A stretch of DNA of 64,000 nt from JBBQXK01 sp038209775 (GCA_038209775.1 JBBQXK010000002.1:1-64000); one strand, 5' to 3'; counted from the first letter of the stretch, positions 16,663 to 25,840 are shown. Numbers and translations are program-made. The notes: generated by a model from the letters alone, not told the origin.

Positions 16663-17249
16663 CCGCCGTTACCGTCGCCGCGGGCCTGCCCGACGCGCTG
16701 CGCGCCGATGCGGCGCGGCTCTACTGGCAGGCGTTCGGCACCAAACTTGGCCGCGTTCTGGGCCCCGAAGCGCGGGCGCTGGCCTATCTGGAACGGGCCA
16801 TTTCCGCACAGCATGTGATCGTGGCGCTGTCCGATAGCGGCACATTGCTGGGGTTGATCGGGTTCCGGTCGGTCGAGGGCGGCTTTGCCGAGGGCAGCAT
16901 GGCCGACCTGCGCCGGGCCTATGGCCGGTTCGGTGCCCTGTGGCGCGCGGCGGCGATGCGGGCCATTTCAAGCGACGTGGACAATGACCGCTTTCTGATC
17001 GACGGCATCTGTGTGGCGGCTGATGCGCGCGGGCAGGGGGTTGGCACCGCCCTGATCGAGGCGCTGGCCCGCGATGCGCGCGCCCGCGCCTATGCCGAGC
17101 TGCGGCTGGATGTAATCGACACCAACATCCGCGCACGCGCCCTGTATGAACGGCTGGGCTTTCGCGCGGTGCGCAGCGAAAACCTGGGGCCATTGCGGCA
17201 TCTGTTCGGGTTCCAGACCGCGATCACCATGGTGCGCCCGCTGGGCTGA
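16659..17249 (+). CDS. GNAT family N-acetyltransferase
   Basis: This 196-residue acetyltransferase of unknown substrate has the acetyl-CoA pyrophosphate-binding motif RGQGVGTALIEAL near residue 125 and the later VIDTNIRARALYERLGF segment, both hallmarks of the GNAT fold. The start is GTG at 16659, overlapping the lipoprotein TGA by four bases (GTGA), so the CoxIV peptide, lipoprotein and acetyltransferase genes are a chain of coupled reading frames. A target among small molecules or proteins cannot be inferred. Confidence 0.87.
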   Translation: MTAVTVAAGLPDALRADAARLYWQAFGTKLGRVLGPEARALAYLERAISAQHVIVALSDSGTLLGLIGFRSVEGGFAEGSMADLRRAYGRFGALWRAAAMRAISSDVDNDRFLIDGICVAADARGQGVGTALIEALARDARARAYAELRLDVIDTNIRARALYERLGFRAVRSENLGPLRHLFGFQTAITMVRPLG

Positions 17250-17256
17250 GGCCGCA

Positions 17257-17302
17257 TCGGGGCGCTGCCCCGGACCCCGGAGTATTTGGGCAAAGAAGAA
17301 AC
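17257..17302 (+). repeat. Dispersed repeat, half copy 2
   Basis: A GC hairpin (GGGGCGCTGCCCC at 17259-17271) is followed by CCCCGGAGTATTTGGG and CAAAGAAGAAAC, ending at 17302. It lies between the convergent acetyltransferase and membrane-protein genes. Confidence 0.85.
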
Positions 17303-17327
17303 CCGAAGGGGCCAGTTTGGGGCGGGG

Positions 17328-18347
17328 TCAGTCAAACGTGCCCGTCACCCGCCCGAACAGCATGAAGGCGCGCGACGTGCGGGTTTCGGCCAGTTCTGCC
17401 AGATCGGCGTCGGTCGCGTTGCTGGCGAACTCCTGCAACGTATGGTCAAAGCTGCGCAGGAAATGGTGGCCCGCGTCGCGGAACACCGGATCTTCGCGCA
17501 TCCGCGCCGTCGTCAGCGCCAGCGATGACCGGTCACGGATGCCGCCCAGTGCCGCAATCGTGCGTCCCCGCTCGCCCGCCGCGAACCGCCGCCACACCTC
17601 GGGGCGGGCGCGGTCGGGTTTCAGGTCATCCATATAGATGCCCTCCTGGCTGAGCAGGGTCAGAACATCCTGCGCCGCGCGGATCAGTTTGGACGCGCGC
17701 CTGTCCTCCAGCGCCAGACGCAGGGCGCGAAAGCCCTCCTTGTCATCCGCGCTTTCGGGAAAGTGCAGGGCGCGCACGAAATCGGCCACCGACAGGGGTT
17801 CGCGCATGTCCTCGGCGGGGGTACCAAGCGCCAGCGTCGATTGCTGTGCCATGCTGGCCACCGGCAGGGCCAGCGCCGCCTTGCGGTCGGCTGACGGCAC
17901 CGTCAGCCCGGTATCGCGGCGCGACGAGAACATCGCCAGTTGCGCCTCGGTCTCGCGCTGGGCGGCGGCGATGTCATCCAGCCGCTTGTCCACCGCACTG
18001 CGGTTTGTGGCCATCGCGTTGGTCTGCTGCGCCAGCACATAGGCATGGCGCATCGCATCGACAGCCACCTGCAGCCGCGCCGCCTCGTCCCGCAGGGCGC
18101 GGATCGACCGCGCGCCGGTCACCGCCACCCACAACAGCGCCAGCGGCAGGAACACCACCAACAGCGTCAGCGCCAGCCCGACCGGCCCCCCCGGCAGCCC
18201 AGGCGGCGACAGGAGCAGATACAGGCCCACGCCGATGACCCACATCACCGACAGCGCCCCCGCCGCGATCTCGGTCACCGGGCGTGCCTCGGGCGGGTGG
18301 GCGGCGTAGACGCCCAGATCCAGCGGCTTGTCCCTTGTCTCGGTCAT
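17328..18347 (-). CDS. Conserved membrane protein with coiled coil, function unknown
   Basis: This 339-residue protein has two membrane segments near the N-terminus (about residues 27-48 and 54-78), then a helical region rich in Ala, Arg and Gln (about 80-140, RSIRALRDEAARLQVAVDAM) that may form a coiled coil, and a soluble C-terminal half. I do not recognise a characterised family. The C-terminal part contains the regular helices RALRLALEDRRASKLIRAAQ and MDDLKPDRARPEVWRRFAAG. It lies 42 bases downstream of greA on the same strand. Confidence 0.75.
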   Translation of the reverse strand: MTETRDKPLDLGVYAAHPPEARPVTEIAAGALSVMWVIGVGLYLLLSPPGLPGGPVGLALTLLVVFLPLALLWVAVTGARSIRALRDEAARLQVAVDAMRHAYVLAQQTNAMATNRSAVDKRLDDIAAAQRETEAQLAMFSSRRDTGLTVPSADRKAALALPVASMAQQSTLALGTPAEDMREPLSVADFVRALHFPESADDKEGFRALRLALEDRRASKLIRAAQDVLTLLSQEGIYMDDLKPDRARPEVWRRFAAGERGRTIAALGGIRDRSSLALTTARMREDPVFRDAGHHFLRSFDHTLQEFASNATDADLAELAETRTSRAFMLFGRVTGTFD

Positions 18348-18389
18348 TTCACCTTGCCCAAAGGGCCCGACCGGGGCCGCAGCCCCGCG

Positions 18390-18860
18390 TCAGACGTAAC
18401 GGATCGACACCACTTCGTAGGACCGCGTGCCCCCCGGGGTGCGCACCTCGACAGAATCGCCTTCGTCCTTGCCGATCAGGGCGCGGGCAAGAGGCGAGCG
18501 GATGTTCAGCAACCCATGCTCGATATCCGCCTCGGTCTCACCCACGATCTGATAGGTCTTTTCCTCACCCGAATCCTCATCGGTCAGTTTCACCGTGGCG
18601 CCGAACTTGATCGCCCCCGACAGTTTCGTGGGGTCGATCACCTCGGCCTTCGAGATCGCCGCCTCAAGCTCTTTCACACGCCCCTCGATGAAGCTCTGCT
18701 TTTCGCGGGCGGCGTGGTATTCGGCATTCTCCGAAAGGTCGCCGTGTTCGCGCGCCTCGGCAATGGCGCGGATCACGGCCGGCCGCTCGACCGACTTCAG
18801 CACCTTGAGTTCGTCGTCCAGCGCGTTGAAACCGCCGCGCGTCATCGGGATCTTGTCCAT
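18390..18860 (-). CDS. greA: Transcription elongation factor GreA
   Basis: This 156-residue factor rescues backtracked RNA polymerase by stimulating transcript cleavage. The N-terminal antiparallel coiled coil has the conserved acidic tip in HGDLSENAEYHAAREKQSF, with the cleavage-critical Asp and Glu. The C-terminal globular domain contains SPLARALIGKDEGDSVEV. The ATG at 18860 was chosen because it gives the usual length and starts MDKIPMTRGGFNAL; an AAGGCGGA ribosome site precedes it. A hairpin CGGGGC/GCCCCG lies just after its stop (18372-18387). Confidence 0.96.
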   Translation of the reverse strand: MDKIPMTRGGFNALDDELKVLKSVERPAVIRAIAEAREHGDLSENAEYHAAREKQSFIEGRVKELEAAISKAEVIDPTKLSGAIKFGATVKLTDEDSGEEKTYQIVGETEADIEHGLLNIRSPLARALIGKDEGDSVEVRTPGGTRSYEVVSIRYV

Positions 18861-19080
18861 CGGTCGTCCGCCTTGCCGGAAAAGCCAAAGGCCACAGGTC
18901 CACCGACCCATGACCTGCCCCTGCCATCACTCGCTGTCACATGAACCCGCCCGCCCTGCAATTGCAAGGGGCAGCGGCGGTGCGGGGGCGGAAGGACGCC
19001 GTGTCACAATTGACGGGGGCGCAGGCATCGGGCACATCCGACCTTGATCCCGACCCCACGACAACAAGGCAGGAAAGCGC

Positions 19081-20730
19081 ATGGCCAACGAAATCGACCG
19101 CGAGGAAATGGAATACGATGTGGTCATCGTCGGCGCCGGGCCATCAGGCCTGTCCGCCGCCATCCGCCTGAAACAGCTGGACCCCGAGCGCACCGTGGTC
19201 ATCATCGAAAAGGGGTCCGAGGTCGGCGCGCATATCCTGTCGGGTGCCGTCCTTGATCCCTCAGGCCTCGATGCCCTGATCCCCGACTGGAAGGCCAAAG
19301 GCGCGCCGGTCAAGGTGCCGGTCACCCATGACAATTTCTACATGCTGGGGCCGGCCGGGCAAATCCGTATCCCGAACTGGCCAATGCCGCCCCTGATGAG
19401 CAATCACGGCAACTACATCGTCAGCATGGCCAACGTCTGCCGCTGGATGGCCGAACAGGCCGAGGCTCTGGGGGTCGAGATTTTCCCCGGCATGGCGGCA
19501 TCGTCGCTGGTCTACGGCGACAAGGGCGAAGTGCGCGGCGTTGTGGCCGGCGAATTCGGGTTCAACGCCGACGGCACACCGGGGCCGAACTATGAGCCGG
19601 GGCTGGCGCTGATCGGCAAATATGTGTTCCTCGGCGAAGGCGTGCGCGGGTCGCTGTCGAAAGAGGTGATGGCAAAGTACGACCTTTCGGCGGGCAAGGA
19701 CCCGCAGAAGTTCGGCCTTGGCATGAAGGAGATATGGGAGGTTGACCCCGCCAAGCACAAGCTGGGCACCGTCACCCACACCATGGGCTGGCCCCTTGGC
19801 GGCAACGCGGGGGGTGGCAGCTTTATCTATCACCTTGAGAACAATCAGGTCTATGTGGGCTTCGTCGTCCACCTCAACTACCAGAACCCGCACCTGTATC
19901 CTTACATGGAATTCCAGCGGTTCAAGCATCACCCGATGGTCGCCGACCTTCTGAAGGGCGGCAAACGCATCGCCTATGGTGCCCGCGCCATCAGTGAGGG
20001 TGGCTGGCAGTCGATCCCCAAGATGGTGGCCCCCGGCGTGGCGCTGCTGGGCTGCTCTGCCGGCCTCGTGAACGTGCCGCGCATCAAGGGCAACCACAAC
20101 GCGATGCTGTCGGGCATGGCTGCGGCAGACGCGGCACATGCGGCCATCGTGGCGGGGCGGTCGGGCGATGAACTGTCGGGCTATGAAACAAGCGTTCGCG
20201 GCGGCGCCATCGGCCGCGACCTGAAAAAGGTGCGCAACGTCAAACCCCTGTGGTCGCGCTATGGCCTTTTGGCGTCGCTGATGGGCGGCGGCATCGACAT
20301 GTGGACGAACACGGTCGGTTTCAGCCTGTTCGGCACGCTGAAACACGGCAAATCGGATGCGGAAGCGACCGGCAAGGCGGCTGACTACAAACCTATCGAC
20401 TATCCGAAACCCGATGGCGTGCTGTCATTCGACCGTCTGACCAACGTGGCCTACAGCTTTACCAACCATGACGAAAACCAGCCCGCGCACCTGAAACTGC
20501 GCGATCCCTCGATCCCGATTGCCGTCAACCTGCCCGAATACGCCGAACCCGCGCAACGCTACTGCCCGGCGGGGGTGTACGAGGTGATCGGCGAAGGCGC
20601 GGCGGCGCGGTTCCAGATCAATTTCCAGAACTGCGTCCACTGCAAGACCTGCGATATCAAGGACCCCAGCCAGAACATCATCTGGACCACCCCGATGGGT
20701 GGCGGCGGGCCGAACTATCCCAATATGTGA
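19081..20730 (+). CDS. Electron transfer flavoprotein-ubiquinone oxidoreductase
   Basis: This 549-residue membrane-associated flavoprotein passes electrons from ETF, which collects them from acyl-CoA and amine dehydrogenases, to ubiquinone. The N-terminal FAD-binding motif is DVVIVGAGPSGLSAAIRL near residue 11. The C-terminal [4Fe-4S] ligands lie in RYCPAGVYEV and NCVHCKTCDIKDP. Length matches the family. The ATG at 19081 follows AGGAAAG. It suits the acyl-CoA dehydrogenase and dimethylglycine-type dehydrogenase genes elsewhere in the window. Confidence 0.97.
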   Translation: MANEIDREEMEYDVVIVGAGPSGLSAAIRLKQLDPERTVVIIEKGSEVGAHILSGAVLDPSGLDALIPDWKAKGAPVKVPVTHDNFYMLGPAGQIRIPNWPMPPLMSNHGNYIVSMANVCRWMAEQAEALGVEIFPGMAASSLVYGDKGEVRGVVAGEFGFNADGTPGPNYEPGLALIGKYVFLGEGVRGSLSKEVMAKYDLSAGKDPQKFGLGMKEIWEVDPAKHKLGTVTHTMGWPLGGNAGGGSFIYHLENNQVYVGFVVHLNYQNPHLYPYMEFQRFKHHPMVADLLKGGKRIAYGARAISEGGWQSIPKMVAPGVALLGCSAGLVNVPRIKGNHNAMLSGMAAADAAHAAIVAGRSGDELSGYETSVRGGAIGRDLKKVRNVKPLWSRYGLLASLMGGGIDMWTNTVGFSLFGTLKHGKSDAEATGKAADYKPIDYPKPDGVLSFDRLTNVAYSFTNHDENQPAHLKLRDPSIPIAVNLPEYAEPAQRYCPAGVYEVIGEGAAARFQINFQNCVHCKTCDIKDPSQNIIWTTPMGGGGPNYPNM

Positions 20731-20846
20731 CCCCCCGATTGTGACATTAGCGCGAGGGTTCGCCACAGAACGGGGCCGATGATTGCCAGCGGGGGGGCAT
20801 CGGGCTAGTTTTGCCCAGTTGTCCCGTTGTCCGGAGAGTATTGCCC

Positions 20847-22583
20847 ATGCCCGCATTCCGCCCGCTTGTCGCCACGGCCCTTGCACTTGCGCTGATGATG
20901 CCTGTTCCCGGGCGCGCGGAAGAGGATGCGGGGGCCTATCTGGCGGCGCGTGTCGCCGGATCGAACGACGACTACCGGCAGGCCGCGATATGGTTCACCC
21001 GGGCGCTGATCGCCGACCCCGGCAATACCGTGCTGATGGACGGCGCCATCACCGCGCAGATCGCTACTGGCAACCTTGAGGCGGCGGTCGCGGTGGCCGA
21101 GCGAATGCGCGCGGTCGATGCCGACACGCAGGTCGCACTTCTGGCGCTGGTTGCGGGCAAGGCACAAAAGGGCGATTTCGCCGGACTGCTGGCCGATATC
21201 GACGCAGGCAAGTCGGTGGGCAAGCTGATGGACAACCTGTCGCGCGCCTGGGCCGAGCTTGGTCAGGGCAAGATGTCCGAGGCCGGCGAAGAGTTCGACC
21301 GCCTGATCGCCGCGCCGGGCATGAAGTTCTTCGGCGCCTATCACAAGGCGCTGGCATTGGCGTCGGTCGGTGATTTCGAGGGGGCCGAGGCGATCATGGC
21401 CGACCCCACCGCCGGCGGTTTCCAGACCCAGCGGCGCGGCATCATCGCGCGCGTCCAGATGCTCAGCCAGCTTGAGCGGAACGAAGACGCGCTTGCCGCT
21501 CTGAACGCCGCCTTCACCGGCGACGCCGACCCCACCATCGTCGACATGCGCGCGCGGCTGGCGGCGGGCGAAACCCTGCCCTGGACGATGGCGCGGAACG
21601 CGACCGACGGCATGGCCGAGGTGTTCTACACCCTCGCCGCTGCCCTGAATGATGAGGCCGACGACAGCTATACCCTTCTCTACGCCCGCATCGCCGCCAC
21701 CCTTCGCCCCGATCATGGCGAGGCGCTGTTGCTGACCGGTGCGCTGCTTGAGGATTTGGGTCAGTACGATCTGGCGGTTGAAACCTACGCCCGCATCGCC
21801 CCTGCCGACAGCGGCTATCTGGTGGCCGAGATCGGCCGCGCGCGAGCCCTGCAATCCGCCGACAAGACCGAGGCGGCACTTGAGGTGCTGCGCGCCCTGT
21901 CACGCAGCCACGACACGCTGGCCACGGTGCATCTGGCGCTTGGCGACGCCCTGCGGCGCGAAGAGCGGTGGGAAGAGGCCGCATCGGCCTATGACGCCGC
22001 CATCTCACGCGCAGGCCCGCCCAAGCCCGAACAGTGGGCGATCTACTACAGCCGCGCCATTGCCAACGAACGCCTGAAACGCTGGGACAAGGCCGAACCC
22101 GATTTCCGCCAGGCCCTGGCGCTGAACCCCGATCAGCCGCAGGTGCTCAACTACCTCGGCTACAGCTATCTGGAAAAGAACACCAATCTGGACGAAGCCC
22201 TGACGATGATCGAGCGGGCGGTCAAACTGTCGCCCGATTCGGGCTACATCCTCGACAGTCTGGCATGGGGCCTGTTCCGCCTTGGCCGCTATGACGAAGC
22301 ACTGGCACCGATGGAAAAGGCGTCGCTTCTGGAACCCGTCGATCCCGTGGTGACCGACCATCTGGGCGATGTCTACTGGGCCACCGGCCGCCAGATGGAG
22401 GCGCGGTTCCAGTGGCGGCGCGCGCTGTCGTTTGACCCGGAAGAGACCGAGGCGACGCGCATCCGTCAGAAGCTGGACATCGGGCTGGACGCCGTGCTGA
22501 CCGCCGAAGGCGCGCCCTCTTTGCAAGAGGTGGCCGCGACCGAGGCCGCGCGTGTGCCCGTCCCTGCGACGAATGACAACTGA
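20847..22583 (+). CDS. Exported tetratricopeptide-repeat protein
   Basis: This 578-residue protein has a signal peptide (MPAFRPLVATALALALMMPV, cleavage near GRAEE) and then tandem TPR units. Clear repeats include AALEVLRALSRSHDTLATVH, ERWEEAASAYDAAISRAG and YLEKNTNLDEALTMIERAVK. It is probably periplasmic or outer-membrane associated and scaffolds an unknown complex. The ATG at 20847 with GGAGAG upstream was preferred because the signal peptide starts there. The gene overlaps ispE by 11 bases, so the two are likely co-transcribed. Confidence 0.85.
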   Translation: MPAFRPLVATALALALMMPVPGRAEEDAGAYLAARVAGSNDDYRQAAIWFTRALIADPGNTVLMDGAITAQIATGNLEAAVAVAERMRAVDADTQVALLALVAGKAQKGDFAGLLADIDAGKSVGKLMDNLSRAWAELGQGKMSEAGEEFDRLIAAPGMKFFGAYHKALALASVGDFEGAEAIMADPTAGGFQTQRRGIIARVQMLSQLERNEDALAALNAAFTGDADPTIVDMRARLAAGETLPWTMARNATDGMAEVFYTLAAALNDEADDSYTLLYARIAATLRPDHGEALLLTGALLEDLGQYDLAVETYARIAPADSGYLVAEIGRARALQSADKTEAALEVLRALSRSHDTLATVHLALGDALRREERWEEAASAYDAAISRAGPPKPEQWAIYYSRAIANERLKRWDKAEPDFRQALALNPDQPQVLNYLGYSYLEKNTNLDEALTMIERAVKLSPDSGYILDSLAWGLFRLGRYDEALAPMEKASLLEPVDPVVTDHLGDVYWATGRQMEARFQWRRALSFDPEETEATRIRQKLDIGLDAVLTAEGAPSLQEVAATEAARVPVPATNDN

Positions 22584-23415
22584 GGTCACAGCGCCGGCCA
22601 AGATCAACCTGACGCTGCATGTGACCGGGCGGCGCGATGACGGGTATCACCTTCTGGATTCGCTGGTGGTGTTTGCCGGGGTGGGCGACAGGCTGCACCT
22701 CTCACCCGCCCCGGTAATGTCGCTGACCGTCGGCGGCCCCTTTGCCGCCGGGGTGCCCGCTGACGGCACGAACCTGATCCTGCGTGCGGCGGCGCTGATG
22801 GACGGGGCACCGCTGGCCATCCACCTGGACAAGCGCCTGCCCCCCGCCTCAGGCATCGGCGGCGGCTCGGCGGACGCCGCAGCGACGCTGCGCGCGCTGA
22901 CGGCGATGGGGCACAGCCCCCGTGTGCCCGACTTTGACGCGGCAGTACTGGCGCTCGGGGCCGATGTGCCGGTCTGCGTTGCAGGCAGGCCCTGCCGGAT
23001 GGGGGGGATAGGTGAACGTCTGTCTGACATCCCGGAACTGCCCCCCTTCTGGCTGGTACTGGTCAACCCCGGCTGCCCGGTGCCCACCGGCCCGGTCTTT
23101 GCCGCGCTACAGGGCCAGTTCGGCACGGACATGGGCGTTCTGCCCGAACGCTTTGCCGATGCGCAGGCTTTGGCCCGATGGTTGCTGTCACAGCGCAATG
23201 ACCTGCAACCTCCCGCCCTGACCCTTGCCCCGCCGGTCGCCGATGCCCTGGCGGCACTGGCACAGGTGCCCGGCGGCCTGATGGCGCGGATGTCGGGGTC
23301 GGGCGGCACCTGCTTCGGGCTGTTCGCAGACAAAGCCACCGCACAGGCCGGTGCGGCACGGATCGCGGCAGCGGAACCCGAATGGTGGGTGACAGCAGCA
23401 CCCGTTCTGACCTGA
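22573..23415 (+). CDS. ispE: 4-diphosphocytidyl-2-C-methyl-D-erythritol kinase IspE
   Basis: This 280-residue GHMP kinase phosphorylates CDP-methylerythritol in the MEP pathway of isoprenoid precursor synthesis. It begins EVTAPAKINLTLHVTGRRDD, the family N-terminus, and contains the ATP-binding glycine loop PPASGIGGGSADAA near residue 93 and a C-terminal MSGSGGTCFGLF. The ATG at 22573 lies inside the end of the TPR gene, a close overlap that implies joint translation. Its product feeds the polyprenyl synthase pathway at 6.3 kb. Confidence 0.96.
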   Translation: MTTEVTAPAKINLTLHVTGRRDDGYHLLDSLVVFAGVGDRLHLSPAPVMSLTVGGPFAAGVPADGTNLILRAAALMDGAPLAIHLDKRLPPASGIGGGSADAAATLRALTAMGHSPRVPDFDAAVLALGADVPVCVAGRPCRMGGIGERLSDIPELPPFWLVLVNPGCPVPTGPVFAALQGQFGTDMGVLPERFADAQALARWLLSQRNDLQPPALTLAPPVADALAALAQVPGGLMARMSGSGGTCFGLFADKATAQAGAARIAAAEPEWWVTAAPVLT

Positions 23416-23418
23416 TCC

Positions 23419-23694
23419 TCAGCCCCTGAAATGCAGGCTGACCGCGATCCCTTCGCGGGTCGCCTGCGCAAAAACCTCGGCCAAAGCCTCTCCGAACCCC
23501 GCCAGATGCGCAGGCATCCCTGTCAGCGTCAGCGCAAACGGCGGCTCGACCCCGTTCACCCCACCACGCAGGCTGTCCAAAAGGGCGTCAAGGTTCGCCC
23601 CATGCCAATCCGGTGCCTCAAGCACCGCCAAAATCGCGCGAAACCCCTCCGCCCGGTCATGCCACCCCGACGCATCAAGCGTGAACGCCCGCAT
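23419..23694 (-). CDS. Barstar-family protein
   Basis: This 91-residue protein has the barstar pattern: an N-terminal strand (MRAFTLDASGWHDRAEGFRAI), the segment PDWHGANLDALLDSLRGG that carries the barnase-contacting Asp and Trp positions, and the C-terminal AEVFAQATREGIAVSLHFRG. The family name comes from the barnase inhibitor; most homologues in genomes have no known partner. No barnase-like ribonuclease gene is seen nearby. The ATG at 23694, preceded by GGGGGG, was chosen over the longer frame, which runs back through the rpsU gene. Confidence 0.82.
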   Translation of the reverse strand: MRAFTLDASGWHDRAEGFRAILAVLEAPDWHGANLDALLDSLRGGVNGVEPPFALTLTGMPAHLAGFGEALAEVFAQATREGIAVSLHFRG

Positions 23695-23713
23695 CGCCAC
23701 CCCCCTGAAACTG

Positions 23714-23748
23714 AAAAACCCCCAAAGGCACTTGGCCTTCCGGGGGTT
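23714..23748 (-). terminator. Rho-independent terminator of rpsU
   Basis: Read on the minus strand, AACCCCC pairs with GGGGGTT, separated by a spacer that itself contains the inverted words AAGGC and GCCTT, and the stem is followed by TTTTT (the run ends at 23714). It lies 43 bases past the rpsU stop, where a terminator is expected. Confidence 0.8.
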
Positions 23749-23791
23749 CATCGGCGGACGGGTTGCCCCGCCCCAGTCTCGGACGCGTCTG

Positions 23792-23998
23792 TTAAAGACC
23801 GCCTTCGCGCTGCAGCTTTTTCCGCGCGAGCTTGCGTGCACGCCGGATGGCTTCGGCTTGCTCACGGGCCCGTTTGACGGACGGCTTCTCGAAATGCTGC
23901 TTAAGCTTCATCTCGCGAAAAACGCCTTCACGTTGAAGCTTTTTCTTGAGCGCGCGAAGCGCCTGTTCGACGTTGTTGTCACGAACGCTGACCTGCAT
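23792..23998 (-). CDS. rpsU: 30S ribosomal protein S21
   Basis: This 68-residue ribosomal protein binds the small subunit near the mRNA exit. It begins MQVSVRDNNVEQALRALKKK and has the basic helical body (REGVFREMKLKQHFEKPSVK) and Arg/Lys-rich tail typical of alphaproteobacterial S21. The start has AAAGGTGG upstream, a promoter is visible further out, and a terminator follows, so it is an independent short transcription unit. It is divergent from the COQ9 gene. Confidence 0.96.
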   Translation of the reverse strand: MQVSVRDNNVEQALRALKKKLQREGVFREMKLKQHFEKPSVKRAREQAEAIRRARKLARKKLQREGGL

Positions 23999-24053
23999 GT
24001 GGTTTTCACCACCTTTCTAGGTTTGAGTTGCACTGTCATGTGCAGGCGCGTGG

Positions 24054-24082
24054 GCTATAACAAGGGACGGTGGTGTTGTCCA
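24054..24082 (-). promoter_or_regulatory. Sigma-70-type promoter of rpsU
   Basis: On the minus strand TGGACA (24077-24082) and TATAGC (24054-24059) are separated by exactly 17 bases and lie about 56 bases before the rpsU start. Both hexamers are close to consensus. Confidence 0.6.
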
Positions 24083-24109
24083 CCATTGGCTTAACGGGGG
24101 ATGCGGGCG

Positions 24110-24787
24110 ATGGAAACCGGAGATAGCGGCGCACGGATTCTGGCGGCGGCACTGGCGCATGTGCCGTTCGACGGCTGGTCGGCGACCACGTTGCGGGCGG
24201 CTGCGGCGGATGCCGGTGTGGCCCCGGCACTGGCACGGTCGCTGTATCCGCGCGGCGGGGTCGACCTCGCGATGGCCTACCACCGGCAGGGTGATGCCGC
24301 GATGGTGGCACAACTGGCAACCGAGGATCTGGGCGCGATGCGCTTTCGTGACCGGATCGCGCGCGGGGTGCGGATCCGGCTGGAACTGTCCGACCGTGAG
24401 CTGGTGCGGCGGGGGACGACGCTGTTTGCCCTGCCGATGCATGCGGGCGACGGCGCGCGGGCGCTGTGGGGCACAGCGGATGCGATCTGGACAGCACTTG
24501 GCGACACCACGCGGGATTTTTCGTGGGTGACCAAACGGTTGACGCTGTCTGGGGTGCAGGGGGCGACGGTGCTGTTCTGGCTGGGCGACGACAGCCCGGG
24601 CAGCCATGCCACCTGGGAATTCCTTGACCGCCGCATCGACAACGTGATGCAGTTTGAAAAGGCCAAGGCGGGCCTGCGCGACAACCCCTTGGGCAAGTTC
24701 ATGTCCGGCGGCCCCTTGGCCCGCATGGCGCAAAAGTGGCGTATGCCCGACACCCCCGACGACCTGCCGGGCCGCCGCCACCCCTAG
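24110..24787 (+). CDS. COQ9-family protein
   Basis: This protein of about 225 residues belongs to the COQ9 family, a lipid-binding, TetR-like fold partner in ubiquinone synthesis. It shows the family N-terminus (ARILAAALAHVPFDGWSATT), a region LYPRGGVDLAMAYHRQGD, and a C-terminal part with ATWEFLDRRIDNVMQFEK. The start at 24110 was preferred over 24101 because GGGGG lies at a normal distance from it. COQ9 supports hydroxylation of ubiquinone precursors in mitochondria; the bacterial role is assumed to be similar. Confidence 0.9.
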   Translation: METGDSGARILAAALAHVPFDGWSATTLRAAAADAGVAPALARSLYPRGGVDLAMAYHRQGDAAMVAQLATEDLGAMRFRDRIARGVRIRLELSDRELVRRGTTLFALPMHAGDGARALWGTADAIWTALGDTTRDFSWVTKRLTLSGVQGATVLFWLGDDSPGSHATWEFLDRRIDNVMQFEKAKAGLRDNPLGKFMSGGPLARMAQKWRMPDTPDDLPGRRHP

Positions 24788-24841
24788 GGCTTGTTCCGCC
24801 CGCCGCTTGCAGGCAAGGTTCCGCCCACAAGCGAGGTAGTG

Positions 24842-25831
24842 ATGACCCTTCCCCATATGATGACGGCGGTCGAGATCACCGCCCCCGGCGGCCCCGACGT
24901 GCTGCAACCCTGCGACCGCCCGGTGCCGGTGCCGGGGCATGGCCAGATCGTGATCCGCGTGGCCTATGCCGGGGTGAACCGCCCCGACGCGCTGCAACGC
25001 GCCGGCGCCTATGCGCCCCCCGCCGGTGCCTCTCCCCTGCCGGGGCTGGAGGCGTCGGGGCATGTGGTGGCGCTTGGGGCCGGTGTCACCCGCTGGAATG
25101 AGGGGGATGCGGTCTGCGCGCTGCTGCCCGGCGGCGGTTATGCGGAATATGTGGTGACCCATGCCGACCATGCGCTGCCGGTGCCTGCAGGCATGTCGCT
25201 GCGCGAGGCGGCCTGTCTGCCGGAAACCTGCTTCACCGTCTGGTCGAACATGGTGATGCGCGGCGGGCTGACGGCGGGCGAGCGGTTCCTCGTGCATGGC
25301 GGCAGTTCCGGCATCGGCACCACCGCCATCCAGATCGCCGCCGCCCTGGGTGCCCGGGTGTTCACCACGGCCGGATCGCCTGCGAAATGCGCGGCCTGTC
25401 TGGGCTTGGGGGCCGAGCGCGCGATGGACTACCGCACTGACGACTGGCAGGCCGAGGTCAAGGCGGCAGGTGGGGCGAACCTGATCCTCGACATGGTCGG
25501 CGGCCCCTATCTGCCCAAGAACATCCGCGCGCTGGCCGATGACGGACGGCTGGTGCAGATCGCTTTCCTGCAAGGCCCGAAGGTGGAACTGAACTTTGCC
25601 GAGGTGATGATGCGCCGCTTGACCATCACCGGCTCAACGATGCGCCCCCAGTCCGACCTCGCCAAGGCCCGCATCGCGGCCGAGGTCGAACGCCACGTCT
25701 GGCCGATGATCGCAGGTGGCCGGGTGCGCGTGGTGATGGACAGCGAGTATCCCTTGGCCGAGGCATCAGCGGCACATGCACGGATGGAAAGCTCGGGGCA
25801 CATCGGCAAGATCGTGCTGAAGGTGGAATGA
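24842..25831 (+). CDS. NAD(P)H:quinone oxidoreductase, medium-chain family
   Basis: This is a 329-residue medium-chain reductase of the quinone oxidoreductase/PIG3 group, lacking zinc-ligand cysteines. The GroES-like N-terminal half has YAGVNRPDALQRAGAY, and the Rossmann segment contains LVHGGSSGIGTTAIQIAAAL near residue 147, the NADPH-binding motif. The C-terminal LTITGSTMRPQ matches the family. The ATG at 24842 follows GAGGTAGTG. It follows COQ9 on the same strand. One-electron quinone reduction is a likely activity; substrate is unproven. Confidence 0.9.
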   Translation: MTLPHMMTAVEITAPGGPDVLQPCDRPVPVPGHGQIVIRVAYAGVNRPDALQRAGAYAPPAGASPLPGLEASGHVVALGAGVTRWNEGDAVCALLPGGGYAEYVVTHADHALPVPAGMSLREAACLPETCFTVWSNMVMRGGLTAGERFLVHGGSSGIGTTAIQIAAALGARVFTTAGSPAKCAACLGLGAERAMDYRTDDWQAEVKAAGGANLILDMVGGPYLPKNIRALADDGRLVQIAFLQGPKVELNFAEVMMRRLTITGSTMRPQSDLAKARIAAEVERHVWPMIAGGRVRVVMDSEYPLAEASAAHARMESSGHIGKIVLKVE

Positions 25832-25840
25832 CAGCAAAAC

